NCBI RefSeq assembly: GCF_017312725.1
Contig: NZ_BOPO01000037.1
Coordinates: 1-64,000 of the forward strand
From: Actinocatenispora comari
GTDB lineage: Bacteria > Actinomycetota > Actinomycetes > Mycobacteriales > Micromonosporaceae
Reading direction: 5' to 3'
DNA length: 64,000 nt
Of the stretch, positions 37,179 through 44,339 are shown piece after piece. Position 1 is the first letter of the stretch. Each line of letters opens with the position of its first letter. The notes below the pieces were generated by a model. It did no database searches, was not told the DNA's origin, and saw only the letters and a list, made by a program, of their open reading frames with translations. A program made the translations under genes and the position numbers.

Positions 37179-37601
37179 TCAGGACGACAGCGCGGCGTCG
37201 ACCGCGACGAGGTTGACGTAGTCGCGCAGGTGCGTGATCCGGCCGTACCGTGCGGTCAGCACGATGATGTTCGGCAGTGCGAACTCGTGGCCGGTCGCGA
37301 GGTTGCGCCCGAGCGCCTGCTGCTCGACGACGATCGTCGCGGGATCCCCGGTGTCGTGGACGGCCAGGGTGCGGTAACGGTCGTACGCGATGCGCCGCGT
37401 CCGCCAGCCCGCGGTGGTCCACGCGACGATCTCGTCGCGACCGGTGAGCCGCGCCGGCACGCCCGGCCGGTGGAACGGGAACTCGTGCACCGCGTCCGGT
37501 GCGTACAGCCGTCGCATGTCGTCGACGGACTGGTCGATCGCCGCGGTACGAAAGCGCGTCAGGACCTCGCGCGGGCTCGCCGTCGGTACGAGCGGTTCCA
37601 T
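37179..37601 (-). CDS. NTF2-fold (SnoaL-like) protein
   Basis: A 140-aa cystatin-fold protein: REVLTRFRTAAIDQSVDDMRRLYAPDAVHEFPFHRPGVPARLTGRDEI, then WRTRRIAYDRYRTLAVHDTGDPATIVVEQQALGRNLATG and FALPNIIVLTARYGRITHLRDYVN. It belongs to the SnoaL/ketosteroid isomerase-like group. ATG 37601 follows GGGAGG by 6 nt. It is divergent from a LysR gene 94 bp away, the classical layout for a LysR-controlled target. Confidence 0.82.
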   Translation of the reverse strand: MEPLVPTASPREVLTRFRTAAIDQSVDDMRRLYAPDAVHEFPFHRPGVPARLTGRDEIVAWTTAGWRTRRIAYDRYRTLAVHDTGDPATIVVEQQALGRNLATGHEFALPNIIVLTARYGRITHLRDYVNLVAVDAALSS

Positions 37602-37695
37602 CGGGCCTCCCGGTCGTCGTGGGGTGGCCCCACTCCACCAGCCGCGGGCGGTTCGTGTCCAAGGCCCGTTGCGCCTCGGCCGATACCCTCCGGGC

Positions 37696-38589
37696 ATGGG
37701 CGAAACCCTGGAGACCCGGGAGCTGGCGCACTTCCTCGTGGTGGCCGACGAACTCCACTTCGGCCGCGCCGCCACCCGGCTCGGCATCGCGCAACCGGCC
37801 CTGTCCCGGACGATCCAGAAGCTCGAACGTCGCCTCGGCGTCGTCCTGTTCGACCGCGGCAGCCGGGGTGTCACGTTGACCCCGCCCGGCCGGGTACTGG
37901 CCGGCGAGGCGCGGCACGCGCTTGCCGCCGTGCAGGCGGCCGCCCGGCGGACCCGGCGCGCCGCGACCGCCACCCCACACCTGGTACTGGCCATGAAGGC
38001 CGGCGGCGACTTCGGCCTGCTGCCGCCGATCCTCGCCGCCTACGCGCACGAGCCGGAGTCGCTGCCGGTACGGGTGGTCTTCGCCGCCGAGCGGGCGCAA
38101 CTGCTGCGCGACGGGCGGGCCGACGCCGCGCTGCTGTTCGACCCGGCCGACGACCTGCACGGCTTCCGCACCGAGACGCTGCGCAGGGACGGCCGGATGG
38201 CGGTACTGCCCGCGTCCCATCCGCTCGCGCACCGCGCGAGCCTGCGCCTCGCGGACCTGCCCGCCGGGTACCTACCCGGGCCGGGGGACGAGCCGTCGCG
38301 CCGGCCAGCGGAGGACGCCGCGGGCCGCCGTCCCGCGCCGGCGACCGTCGCCGAGCTGCTGCAGCTCGTCGCGCTGGGGCAGACGATCGCGCTGGTACCG
38401 CGTTCGCTGCCGGCGGCGATGCCCCTCCGACCCGATCTGACCGGCGTACCGGTGCTCGACGCCGCACCGGTCACCCTGGTACTCGCCTGGCCCGCGCACA
38501 CCACGTCCCCGGCCCGGGCGGCCCTCGCCCGCCCCGTCGCGACCGTCCGTACCGGCGGCGAGGCGGCCGGCTGCCCCGCAACAGCGTGA
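37696..38589 (+). CDS. LysR family transcriptional regulator
   Basis: A 297-aa LTTR. The N-terminal winged HTH is LETRELAHFLVVADELHFGRAATRLGIAQPALSRTIQKLERRLGVVLFDRGSRGVTLT, cut here to its core RAATRLGIAQPALSRTIQ. A periplasmic-binding-like effector domain follows. It probably controls the divergent NTF2-fold gene. The inducer is unknown. Confidence 0.88.
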   Translation: MGETLETRELAHFLVVADELHFGRAATRLGIAQPALSRTIQKLERRLGVVLFDRGSRGVTLTPPGRVLAGEARHALAAVQAAARRTRRAATATPHLVLAMKAGGDFGLLPPILAAYAHEPESLPVRVVFAAERAQLLRDGRADAALLFDPADDLHGFRTETLRRDGRMAVLPASHPLAHRASLRLADLPAGYLPGPGDEPSRRPAEDAAGRRPAPATVAELLQLVALGQTIALVPRSLPAAMPLRPDLTGVPVLDAAPVTLVLAWPAHTTSPARAALARPVATVRTGGEAAGCPATA

Positions 38590-38686
38590 GCGCGCCGGCG
38601 CCCCGGCGCTGCCGCTCCGATCCCGGTCAGAGTCCGGTGTGGCCGCCCCGGGCCGTGGTCGGAGCACGGCACGGCCGGTCTTTCTC

Positions 38687-38814
38687 GTCCGAGTCCGGCG
38701 CCGGGCGTCGGTCCTCGTCGGAGTGCGACGCCGGGCGTCGGTCCGCGTCCGAGTCCGGCGCCGGGCGTCGGTCCGCGTCGGAGTGCGACGCCGGGCGTCG
38801 GTCCTCGTCGGAGG
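38687..38814. repeat. 30-bp tandem repeat, A-B-A-B order
   Basis: Four full units at 38687, 38717, 38747 and 38777, plus 8 bp of a fifth. A units begin GTCCGAGTCCGGCG and B units GTCGGAGTGCGACG; both continue CCGGGCGTCGGTCC. The order A-B-A-B shows that a 60-bp block was duplicated. It abuts the stop of the hemerythrin gene. Confidence 0.9.
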
Positions 38815-39285
38815 TTAGAGGGGGCCGAGGACGTCGTGCGGGTCGGCGTCCAGCGCGAGCGAGTCGAGGACCGTGAGTAGTTGGCGCTCCTCGTACCGGA
38901 AGTGCGACTCCATGATGGCGGCGATCCCCTCGAGGTGCCGTTCGAGATCGCCTGGCGAAGCCCGTCGCTCGGCCGCCGCCCGCAGGCCGTCCATCAGCTG
39001 GCCGATCATCGCGTGATCGTCGGTCAGCTTCCGGAGCACCTCGCGAAGTTCCGGATGGGCCGCGGCGACGGCGGGGAACAGCTCGCGGTCCTCGCCCTGA
39101 TGGTGCCCGGTCAGCGCGGTGCAGAAGCCGTGACAGAACAGCAGCAGGTCCGGTGCGATCGAATGGTTCGCGGCGCCGGCATCCAGCGCCGCCCTGGTGA
39201 CTCGCAGCGCTTCGCGCAGCCGCTGGTGCACCGCTCGCAGTTCGCTGCTCCAGGCGATCAGCCTGGCCTTCTCGCCCTCAGCCAC
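38815..39285 (-). CDS. Hemerythrin HHE domain protein
   Basis: A 156-aa four-helix-bundle di-iron protein. Iron ligands are spread as H in RAVHQRLREAL, H in LLFCHGFCTALTGHHQGEDRELFP, the D-H in LTDDHAMIGQL, and H/E in ESHFRYEERQL. Hemerythrin-like proteins bind O2 or NO or sense redox state. The start is GTG 39285. It is the last chromosomal gene before the AICE. Its 3' end meets a 30-bp tandem repeat. Confidence 0.88.
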   Translation of the reverse strand: MAEGEKARLIAWSSELRAVHQRLREALRVTRAALDAGAANHSIAPDLLLFCHGFCTALTGHHQGEDRELFPAVAAAHPELREVLRKLTDDHAMIGQLMDGLRAAAERRASPGDLERHLEGIAAIMESHFRYEERQLLTVLDSLALDADPHDVLGPL

Positions 39286-39432
39286 GTGAGGGCGAAGGGA
39301 ACGACGTGGTCATCGTCGTACTCCTTCGGATCCGACGCCTCCATGCCTGGCACGGCCTGCCACCGACACGCGACGCTCGCCCCACCCTAGCGGAACGAAA
39401 TCCGACGACCGCCCTGACCTGGGCGGGAGCTC

Positions 39433-39478
39433 TGGAGCGGGTGACGGGAATCGAACCCGCATGACCAGCTTGGAAGGC
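39433..39478. repeat. attL: displaced 3' end of tRNA-Gly
   Basis: 46 bp identical to 53595-53640. It covers CCA, acceptor 3' strand, T-arm, variable loop and half the anticodon arm, then diverges. This is the tRNA tail displaced when the element inserted. Confidence 0.93.
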
Positions 39479-39561
39479 GCTCCCGACCCGATGATCATGG
39501 GCGCTGACCTGCGACGCGACCTGGCCGCTCGTGGCCTGGAGCACCCCTCATGGGCCGTTGC

Positions 39562-39582
39562 TAATGGCACGTTAATGGCACG
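39562..39582. repeat. Paired TAATGGCACG repeats, left arm site
   Basis: TAATGGCACG at 39562-39571 and 39573-39582, 11 bp apart, 83 bp inside attL. The same pair with the same spacing and orientation lies inside attR. They are probable integrase arm-binding sites. Confidence 0.7.
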
Positions 39583-39616
39583 AGTTTGGCCCGTCGTGCT
39601 GGCCCTGGCAGAGGCT

Positions 39617-39835
39617 CTACTGAGCGTTTCCGACTCTGGGCATTTTTTGCGAGAGGCTCGGAACCAGTTCAGCAAAAGCGCAGGTCAACGCGGTGGTTGC
39701 TATCAGGAGGTACTGAACGAGGCTGAACCGGCCGACGAGGCCGGCCAAGATCGCGGCCGTGGCGCTCACGCCGAGTAGGAGGGCTCGCAACCGGTCGCCC
39801 ACGCGATGAGTGCTGTTGATGTCTGGTCGGCCCAT
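39617..39835 (-). CDS. Small putative membrane protein in AICE left end
   Basis: A 72-aa reading frame with two hydrophobic segments (LRALLLGVSATAAILAGLVG and LVQYLLIATTALTCAFAEL) and a polar C-terminus. ATG 39835 is preceded by GGTGG. It runs opposite to all other AICE genes. No family is recognised, and codon bias is weaker than in its neighbours, so it may be a minor or decayed gene. Confidence 0.4.
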   Translation of the reverse strand: MGRPDINSTHRVGDRLRALLLGVSATAAILAGLVGRFSLVQYLLIATTALTCAFAELVPSLSQKMPRVGNAQ

Positions 39836-39869
39836 CCACCGAGTGTGGCATGTTGCCTTGGCGGCATGA

Positions 39870-40133
39870 ATGGCCGGCATCGACACTGGCGAGATGCAGG
39901 AAGAGGAAGGCGAGTACGAACAGCGAGACGAAGCTCAGGAACTTGTGCGGGCGTCCGACGCTGCACGACTGCTCGGCATCGAGGCTCGCTGGATCTACGA
40001 CTGGTACCGATCAAAGCAACTTCCCAGCGCTAAGAAGCTGAACGGCAGGATGCTCGTGTCGGTGGACGAAGTGGCGGCACTTGATCGGCAACTCCGGGAT
40101 CGCCGTATAGGCCGACCTCGAAAGCCACGCTGA
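39870..40133 (+). CDS. Small HTH (MerR/excisionase-like) DNA-binding protein
   Basis: An 87-aa protein. After an acidic leader (MQEEEGEYEQRDEAQE) comes an HTH_17-type fold: LVRASDAARLLGIEARWIYDWYRSKQLPSAKKLNGRMLVSVDEVAAL, cut here to its helix pair DAARLLGIEARWIYDWYR. A basic tail follows (RDRRIGRPRKPR). It resembles small excisionase or plasmid regulator proteins. ATG 39894 is a second possible start. It sits alone at the left end of the element, near the arm sites, so a role in excision or copy control is possible. Confidence 0.6.
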   Translation: MAGIDTGEMQEEEGEYEQRDEAQELVRASDAARLLGIEARWIYDWYRSKQLPSAKKLNGRMLVSVDEVAALDRQLRDRRIGRPRKPR

Positions 40134-40144
40134 CCTCGTCTTGA

Positions 40145-40183
40145 CTGTCTATCCCGTCTGCCGTCGGCGGGCGGGATGGACAG
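40145..40183 (+). terminator. Long hairpin after small HTH gene
   Basis: Arms CTGTCTATCCCGTCTGCCG and CGGCGGGCGGGATGGACAG pair at 16 of 19 positions (plus G-T pairs), starting 12 nt after the stop at 40133. There is no clear T-run. It probably insulates the orphan cargo gene from upstream transcription. Confidence 0.5.
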
Positions 40184-40732
40184 CCTTCGGCAACCAGCCA
40201 CCGACCCGCACCCGCCCGGCTGTCCTCGTCCATCCCGGAGCCTGAGCGCCCCCGCCCGAGGCATGCCCTGGATCTGCGCGCGCTCGGGCCGCGGTGCTCG
40301 GTCACGGCCAGGCGGTGAAGGCCGGAGCGCTGCGCTGTAGCTCGTCGCGTCCGGCGGACCGTGATCGGCGAATCCTCGGGGGCAAGATGGCCCCGATGTT
40401 GGGCCATCGCGGCAGCGCTCGCCCGTAAGCACGGCGAAACGGTGGCCACGCAGAGGCGAGCGTAAGGCCGTGCCCGGCAGCTCGTCCTGGTCCTGGTGCT
40501 GCTCGTCGTCGGCGGCGCCGGGTGCGGGCCGGCCTTCCGCCCGCCGAGGCCGCCAGGCCGTAGGCGGGCGGGCCTTCCCGGACCGTGCCCGGCGCCTGCG
40601 CCGCGTCAGCGGCGCCTTGATCCAGTAGAGACCAATTCGGCAGTGACTCTACGGGTCTTGGCTCAGATCGTGCTCGGGCAATGGCGGTCGACTAGATTAG
40701 GTCTTTCGTACACCAGGGAGGCGAGTTGGCCC
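40184..40732. other. 550-bp AICE stretch without a clear gene
   Basis: G+C falls sharply near 40,630. The left part is GC-rich and has open frames with no recognisable protein. The last ~100 bp are AT-richer and should hold the promoter of the orphan gene; GGGAGG at 40716-40721 is its likely ribosome site. Confidence 0.5.
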
Positions 40733-42421
40733 ATGGGCGAGGATGGATCCGGAACTTCAGAACCCGGTAAGAAGCCAATAAGAGATATTGGCGCGTTTCG
40801 TAAGGATGCATGGGCTGCAGTTCCGGAGATTGGCACTTCGCACCGTTGGTACGACTTAGCTTACTCTGTCACGGAAAATGTGCTAAGGTCTAAGCTTGGA
40901 AAGAAATTGCCTCGGTCCGCCAGGCACGGGCTGACGACTATTTGCAACGAGCTACTTCGATATTGGGAACATGATGTCGACGTTGCATGGAGCTTGGATG
41001 ACCCCATGCATAACATCAGTATCGGTGCCGGAGAGGAAGTGCGAACTCCGGCGATTTGGCTGATCGAATTGTTTCCCCCTAGTCAAGTTTCGAAGCTGTT
41101 TGCGGCGATAGATAAGTACGCGTGGGATCGTCAGCGAGCGAAGTACTCATTCGGTCAGACTAACGAGGTTGCACTGAGTTCTGCGCGTGCGAGCAGGTAC
41201 GAGCGATGGTGGCATCTGGGAACTGTCCAGTCATTCCAATCGCGGTGGATGTTTCCGGAAGCGCAGCGACGTAAGCTCCCAGCATTCTTTGACTCTATAG
41301 AGCTTAAGGCGATTCAGGTCCTCCCCAGCCTGACGGCCGTATGTGCGCGGTTTTATACTAGTGAATATGGGCGGGGCTTCGTCGATACGGCATGGAAGCG
41401 GAGATATGAGCCAGAACTCGTAAAAGTGAATGGAGCACGTCGGTCTGAAGATCGCAAGTGGACAACCTGGAGGAGGACTCAAGAAGCTAGGAACCTCATG
41501 CACGACTCTGCGAGGAGCTGGCTTGCAAGGCATTGCCCGGGGTTCTTCGCCGAGAGCGGGGAGAATCAGTTACTCATAGAACTAATGGTTTTCGAGAAGG
41601 CAAATTCTGAGATTCTAGGCGCTCGTAATTTGGTGGCTCATGACGCACTCCGTGCGCTGGGTGTTGGTACTGACATCCTCAAACGCACGACGAAGTTGCT
41701 ACCTGAATTCAGTCTGGAAAGTGTCGATAGAACGCTTTGTCGGTCATTTAAGAGCGATGGCGTGTGGAACTTCTGGGGCAACTCTGATGCCGCTAGGCGA
41801 GCCTTTGAGTCTCGAAATACTGCACCAAAGATCTCACCCGACGATCGCCTAGCGCACGAGGTCGACAACTTCATTACGGATATAGCTGTAGAACTTACAA
41901 TCGCGCGATATCTTGGCGTAATGAGACAACGATACGCGGAACTTCGTGACTTTTCACGTGAGCGCCATGGAAAATTCAACGCCCGACAAATAGCGCGCCT
42001 GCGGAAGGACGTCCTTACTTTAAGTCTAGATCTCGGCAGTGTCAGCCGAGATGTCGAACGGGTCGGCTCCTCTGCTCTGCGCGATGAAGATGGAGCATAT
42101 TTCCAGATCCGATATGCGTTCGATTCACCGCGCATCTTTGAACCGACCAAGTCGCTGATTCGTGAGGTTCGAACCGGTCAGTTAGTGAGCGCACGAGAAC
42201 TGGCGGCTGCTGATCGCGAGTACCGTGAGATACTCGGTGCAGTCGTTTCGCTCGGTAGTTCCATAGACGCTATGAGGACTGGTCGATTAGCTCTCTTGGT
42301 AGCGGCGGTTTCTTTGGTTGTCGCATTCTTGACATTCTTGATTACCGGCCCGGGCGACAACGCGCCAGCGGAAACATTGTGGAGACTACTTGCATCGTGG
42401 GCATTCAACGGCTCCGGGTGA
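40733..42421 (+). CDS. Orphan low-GC AICE cargo gene, C-terminal membrane anchor
   Basis: A 562-aa protein of no family I recognise. It is largely helical and polar (IRDIGAFRKDAWAAVPEIG, VTENVLRSKLGKKLPRSAR, IARLRKDVLTLSLDLGSVS), with one hydrophobic segment near the C-terminus (LALLVAAVSLVVAFLTFLI) and a short tail. This predicts a cytoplasmic body tethered to the membrane. Base composition is near 50% G+C, far below its surroundings, and it uses rare codons including TTA at 40856, 41570, 42182 and 42287. This marks recent foreign origin and possible bldA dependence. A defence or entry-exclusion role is conceivable but unproven. Start: ATG 40733. Confidence 0.8.
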   Translation: MGEDGSGTSEPGKKPIRDIGAFRKDAWAAVPEIGTSHRWYDLAYSVTENVLRSKLGKKLPRSARHGLTTICNELLRYWEHDVDVAWSLDDPMHNISIGAGEEVRTPAIWLIELFPPSQVSKLFAAIDKYAWDRQRAKYSFGQTNEVALSSARASRYERWWHLGTVQSFQSRWMFPEAQRRKLPAFFDSIELKAIQVLPSLTAVCARFYTSEYGRGFVDTAWKRRYEPELVKVNGARRSEDRKWTTWRRTQEARNLMHDSARSWLARHCPGFFAESGENQLLIELMVFEKANSEILGARNLVAHDALRALGVGTDILKRTTKLLPEFSLESVDRTLCRSFKSDGVWNFWGNSDAARRAFESRNTAPKISPDDRLAHEVDNFITDIAVELTIARYLGVMRQRYAELRDFSRERHGKFNARQIARLRKDVLTLSLDLGSVSRDVERVGSSALRDEDGAYFQIRYAFDSPRIFEPTKSLIREVRTGQLVSARELAAADREYREILGAVVSLGSSIDAMRTGRLALLVAAVSLVVAFLTFLITGPGDNAPAETLWRLLASWAFNGSG

Positions 42422-42483
42422 CGGCGCTGGTGCCTGGTACATGCAGACGCCGGAGGTACGCGCGGCGGATCGCGACGGCAGGT

Positions 42484-42642
42484 GTGTCGGATCTGGACCG
42501 GGCGTTGGAGCATCGGCGGACACGTCGGGCGACGGACTGTTCGGGTCAGACACCGTGTCTGCTTTGTAGCGGCGGTCCGGTGTCGGCGGATGCGGTGCCG
42601 GGCGCGTATCTCGGTGGTGGACAACCCAACGTGGCGAAGTGA
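42484..42642 (+). CDS. Possible small CxxC protein
   Basis: A 52-aa frame starting at GTG 42484: VSDLDRALEHRRTRRATDCSG, then PCLLCSGGPVSADAVPGAYLGGG. Cys spacing suggests a small zinc-binding fold. The frame remains open upstream into the orphan gene. Third-position G+C is about 68%, not clearly better than in another frame, so the call is tentative. Confidence 0.3.
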   Translation: MSDLDRALEHRRTRRATDCSGQTPCLLCSGGPVSADAVPGAYLGGGQPNVAK

Positions 42643-42667
42643 GCGACCCGGGTAGCGATAGAGCATC

Positions 42668-42679
42668 GTGCATATCTAC
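42668..42679 (+). promoter_or_regulatory. AICE motif GTGCATATCTAC, copy 1
   Basis: One of four exact copies in the element. It ends 9 bp before ATG 42689 and is bracketed by the inverted repeat CATCGT / ACGATG. The TATCTA part would fit a -10 box for a leaderless transcript. Confidence 0.6.
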
Positions 42680-42688
42680 GATGTTGTT

Positions 42689-43087
42689 ATGACTCGGGGA
42701 CGTGCTGGGCGGGTGCTGCTGCGTCGGGTGTGCTGTGCGCTGGTTGCGCTGCGGGCTCGGCTGTCCGACGGCACGGGTTCCGAGTCGGTGAACGGCGCTG
42801 GGGCGGGTGCTGGCCCTGCCCGGCTGAGTGGTCGGGTGCCCCCTTGCCCGCCCGCCCCGGCGCCTTCCACACAGGCTCCCGAGGACGAGTCGATCGCCGA
42901 GGGCGTGGCTGCGGCGTTCCTGGTTCTGGCTCGGCATGTGCCCTACTGCTCGGCGCTCGGCGTGCGATGCCGGATCTGCGTATGGCCGTACCCGTGTGCC
43001 GCGGTTCGGTTGGCGAACGACGTGCTGGTTCGTACGGGCCATCTGGACCGTGCCGTCACGCTGCCTCCGATCGATCCGTACTGCTGA
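42689..43087 (+). CDS. Hypothetical Cys-rich AICE protein
   Basis: A 132-aa protein with a basic N-terminus (MTRGRAGRVLLRRVCCALVALRARL), a Pro/Ala-rich middle, and a C-terminal part with several Cys: ARHVPYCSALGVRCRICVWPYPCAAVRLANDVLVRTG. The C-x6-C-x2-C-x5-C spacing could bind zinc. It lies immediately before the XRE/DUF397 pair and carries its own copy of the 12-bp AICE motif upstream. Function unknown. Confidence 0.6.
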   Translation: MTRGRAGRVLLRRVCCALVALRARLSDGTGSESVNGAGAGAGPARLSGRVPPCPPAPAPSTQAPEDESIAEGVAAAFLVLARHVPYCSALGVRCRICVWPYPCAAVRLANDVLVRTGHLDRAVTLPPIDPYC

Positions 43088-43136
43088 GTCCGAGATCCGA
43101 CGGCGTCTCGCGTGGTCGCCGGCAGGCCGGTACGGT

Positions 43137-43148
43137 GTGCATATCTAC
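43137..43148 (+). promoter_or_regulatory. AICE motif GTGCATATCTAC, copy 2
   Basis: An exact copy, 66 bp before the XRE gene start. This places the regulator's own gene among the putative targets. Confidence 0.6.
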
Positions 43149-43214
43149 GGATGGCCGCGCTGGCTGGTGAACGTGCCGTGACTCGCCTCGGGCTAACGAC
43201 GAGGAGGTGGCTGG

Positions 43215-44072
43215 ATGCCCGCCAACCCGACGCAGGTTGCCGCGCGTCGACAGCTCGGCGAGGAGTTGCGGCGGCTGCGAACGGCCGTCCCACTCACCGG
43301 CCAGCAGGTCGCGCAAGCCCTCGGGTGGCACCAATCGAAGGTCAGCCGGATCGAGGCTGGCAAGAACCTGATTCGGGCTGAGGACGTCGAAGCGCTGCTG
43401 CCGGTGCTGCGGGCCGACCCAGACGAGGCACGGCGGCTGCTGGGCCTGGCGGCGGTCAACGTCGGCGAACCGGGGAGCTGGCGCAACTCGTCTCGCTCCG
43501 GGTTGACGCGTCGGCAGCGCGACTTCATCGCGTTGGAAGCGTCCGCGGTGCAGATCGCGCACTACCAACCAGTCCTGCTGCCCGGCTACCTCCAGAGTCC
43601 CGCGTACGCGAAGCGGGTCGCGGCGATGGCGGGCGCCACCGACACCGAACGGGCGGTGGAGCAACGTCTGGCACGCCGGGCAACGCTGATGTCCACGTCC
43701 GGCCCGCAGTACCGCATCGTGCTGATGGAGGCGGTGCTTCGCTGGCGGCCGTTCGGGGTCGCGAAGATGGCCGAACAGCTCGACCTGGTCGCGGAGCTGG
43801 CCGACCGGCCGAACGTGGATCTGCGCATCGTCTCGCTCGACGCGGAACAGGTCGCCTACGTGCAGCACCCGTTCATGGTGTTCGACTTTGACGACGAGAT
43901 ACAGGCTGAGGCGCTGGTGGAGACGACCACGCAGGACGTGCATGTCAAGGATCCGAACGCGCTGGGTTCACTTCGTCACTACTTCGGGCAACTGTCTTCC
44001 TCTGCGCTGACTCCCGCTGGTTCACTCGCGCTTGTCCGATCGGTTGCGGCCTCGTACCGAGACCGCGCATGA
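43215..44072 (+). CDS. XRE family regulator with DUF5753-type domain
   Basis: A 285-aa protein. The N-terminal HTH is LGEELRRLRTAVPLTGQQVAQALGWHQSKVSRIEAGKN, cut here to its core GQQVAQALGWHQSKVSRIE. The rest (~90-280) is the DUF5753 region typical of actinomycete XRE proteins paired with DUF397 partners (QIAHYQPVLLPGYLQSPAYAKRV, FMVFDFDDEIQAEALVETTT). Start ATG 43215 follows GAGGAGG. It overlaps the DUF397 gene by ATGA. Such pairs act in developmental control or as toxin-antitoxin-like modules. It may bind the repeated 12-bp motif. Confidence 0.88.
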   Translation: MPANPTQVAARRQLGEELRRLRTAVPLTGQQVAQALGWHQSKVSRIEAGKNLIRAEDVEALLPVLRADPDEARRLLGLAAVNVGEPGSWRNSSRSGLTRRQRDFIALEASAVQIAHYQPVLLPGYLQSPAYAKRVAAMAGATDTERAVEQRLARRATLMSTSGPQYRIVLMEAVLRWRPFGVAKMAEQLDLVAELADRPNVDLRIVSLDAEQVAYVQHPFMVFDFDDEIQAEALVETTTQDVHVKDPNALGSLRHYFGQLSSSALTPAGSLALVRSVAASYRDRA

Positions 44073-44293
44073 GTCCCTGGAGGCACATCGTGCACAGCTC
44101 ACCCGATTTCAGCTCGGCGACCTGGCGCAAGGGCAACGGCAGCGGCGACGGCAACTGCGTCGAGGTCGCTGCCGTACCGGAGGCCGTCGGCGTGCGGGAC
44201 AGCAAGGATCGCCGTGGCCCGGTGCTGGCCTTCGATCCGGCAGCGTGGAACAGCTTCGTCGGCGACGTGCAGCGCGGGGCGTTCGACCTGTAG
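44069..44293 (+). CDS. DUF397 family protein
   Basis: A 74-aa protein with the family features WRKGNGSGDGNCVEVA, VGVRDSKDRRGPVLAFDPAAWNSFVGDV. It overlaps the preceding XRE gene by 4 bp (ATGA), so translation is coupled. DUF397 proteins work with their XRE partner, either as antagonists or as small effectors (a BldB/Abk-like arrangement in Streptomyces). Confidence 0.9.
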   Translation: MSPWRHIVHSSPDFSSATWRKGNGSGDGNCVEVAAVPEAVGVRDSKDRRGPVLAFDPAAWNSFVGDVQRGAFDL

Positions 44294-44339
44294 TACCAAC
44301 GGGGTCGGTCTCGGCCGGCCCCGCACCAAGTGAGGGAGC

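Noticed and set aside
38687-38814. Regular repeats that might suggest a CRISPR array.
   Set aside because: The units are directly adjacent with no unique spacers, and no cas genes are present.
39433-39478. A second tRNA-Gly gene at the left AICE end.
   Set aside because: Only the 3' 46 nt are present; the acceptor 5' strand, D-arm and half the anticodon stem are missing, so it is an att remnant.
40030-40449. Open frame on the minus strand across the left AICE region.
   Set aside because: No start signal or recognisable domain, low-complexity composition, and it overlaps a better HTH gene and a hairpin.
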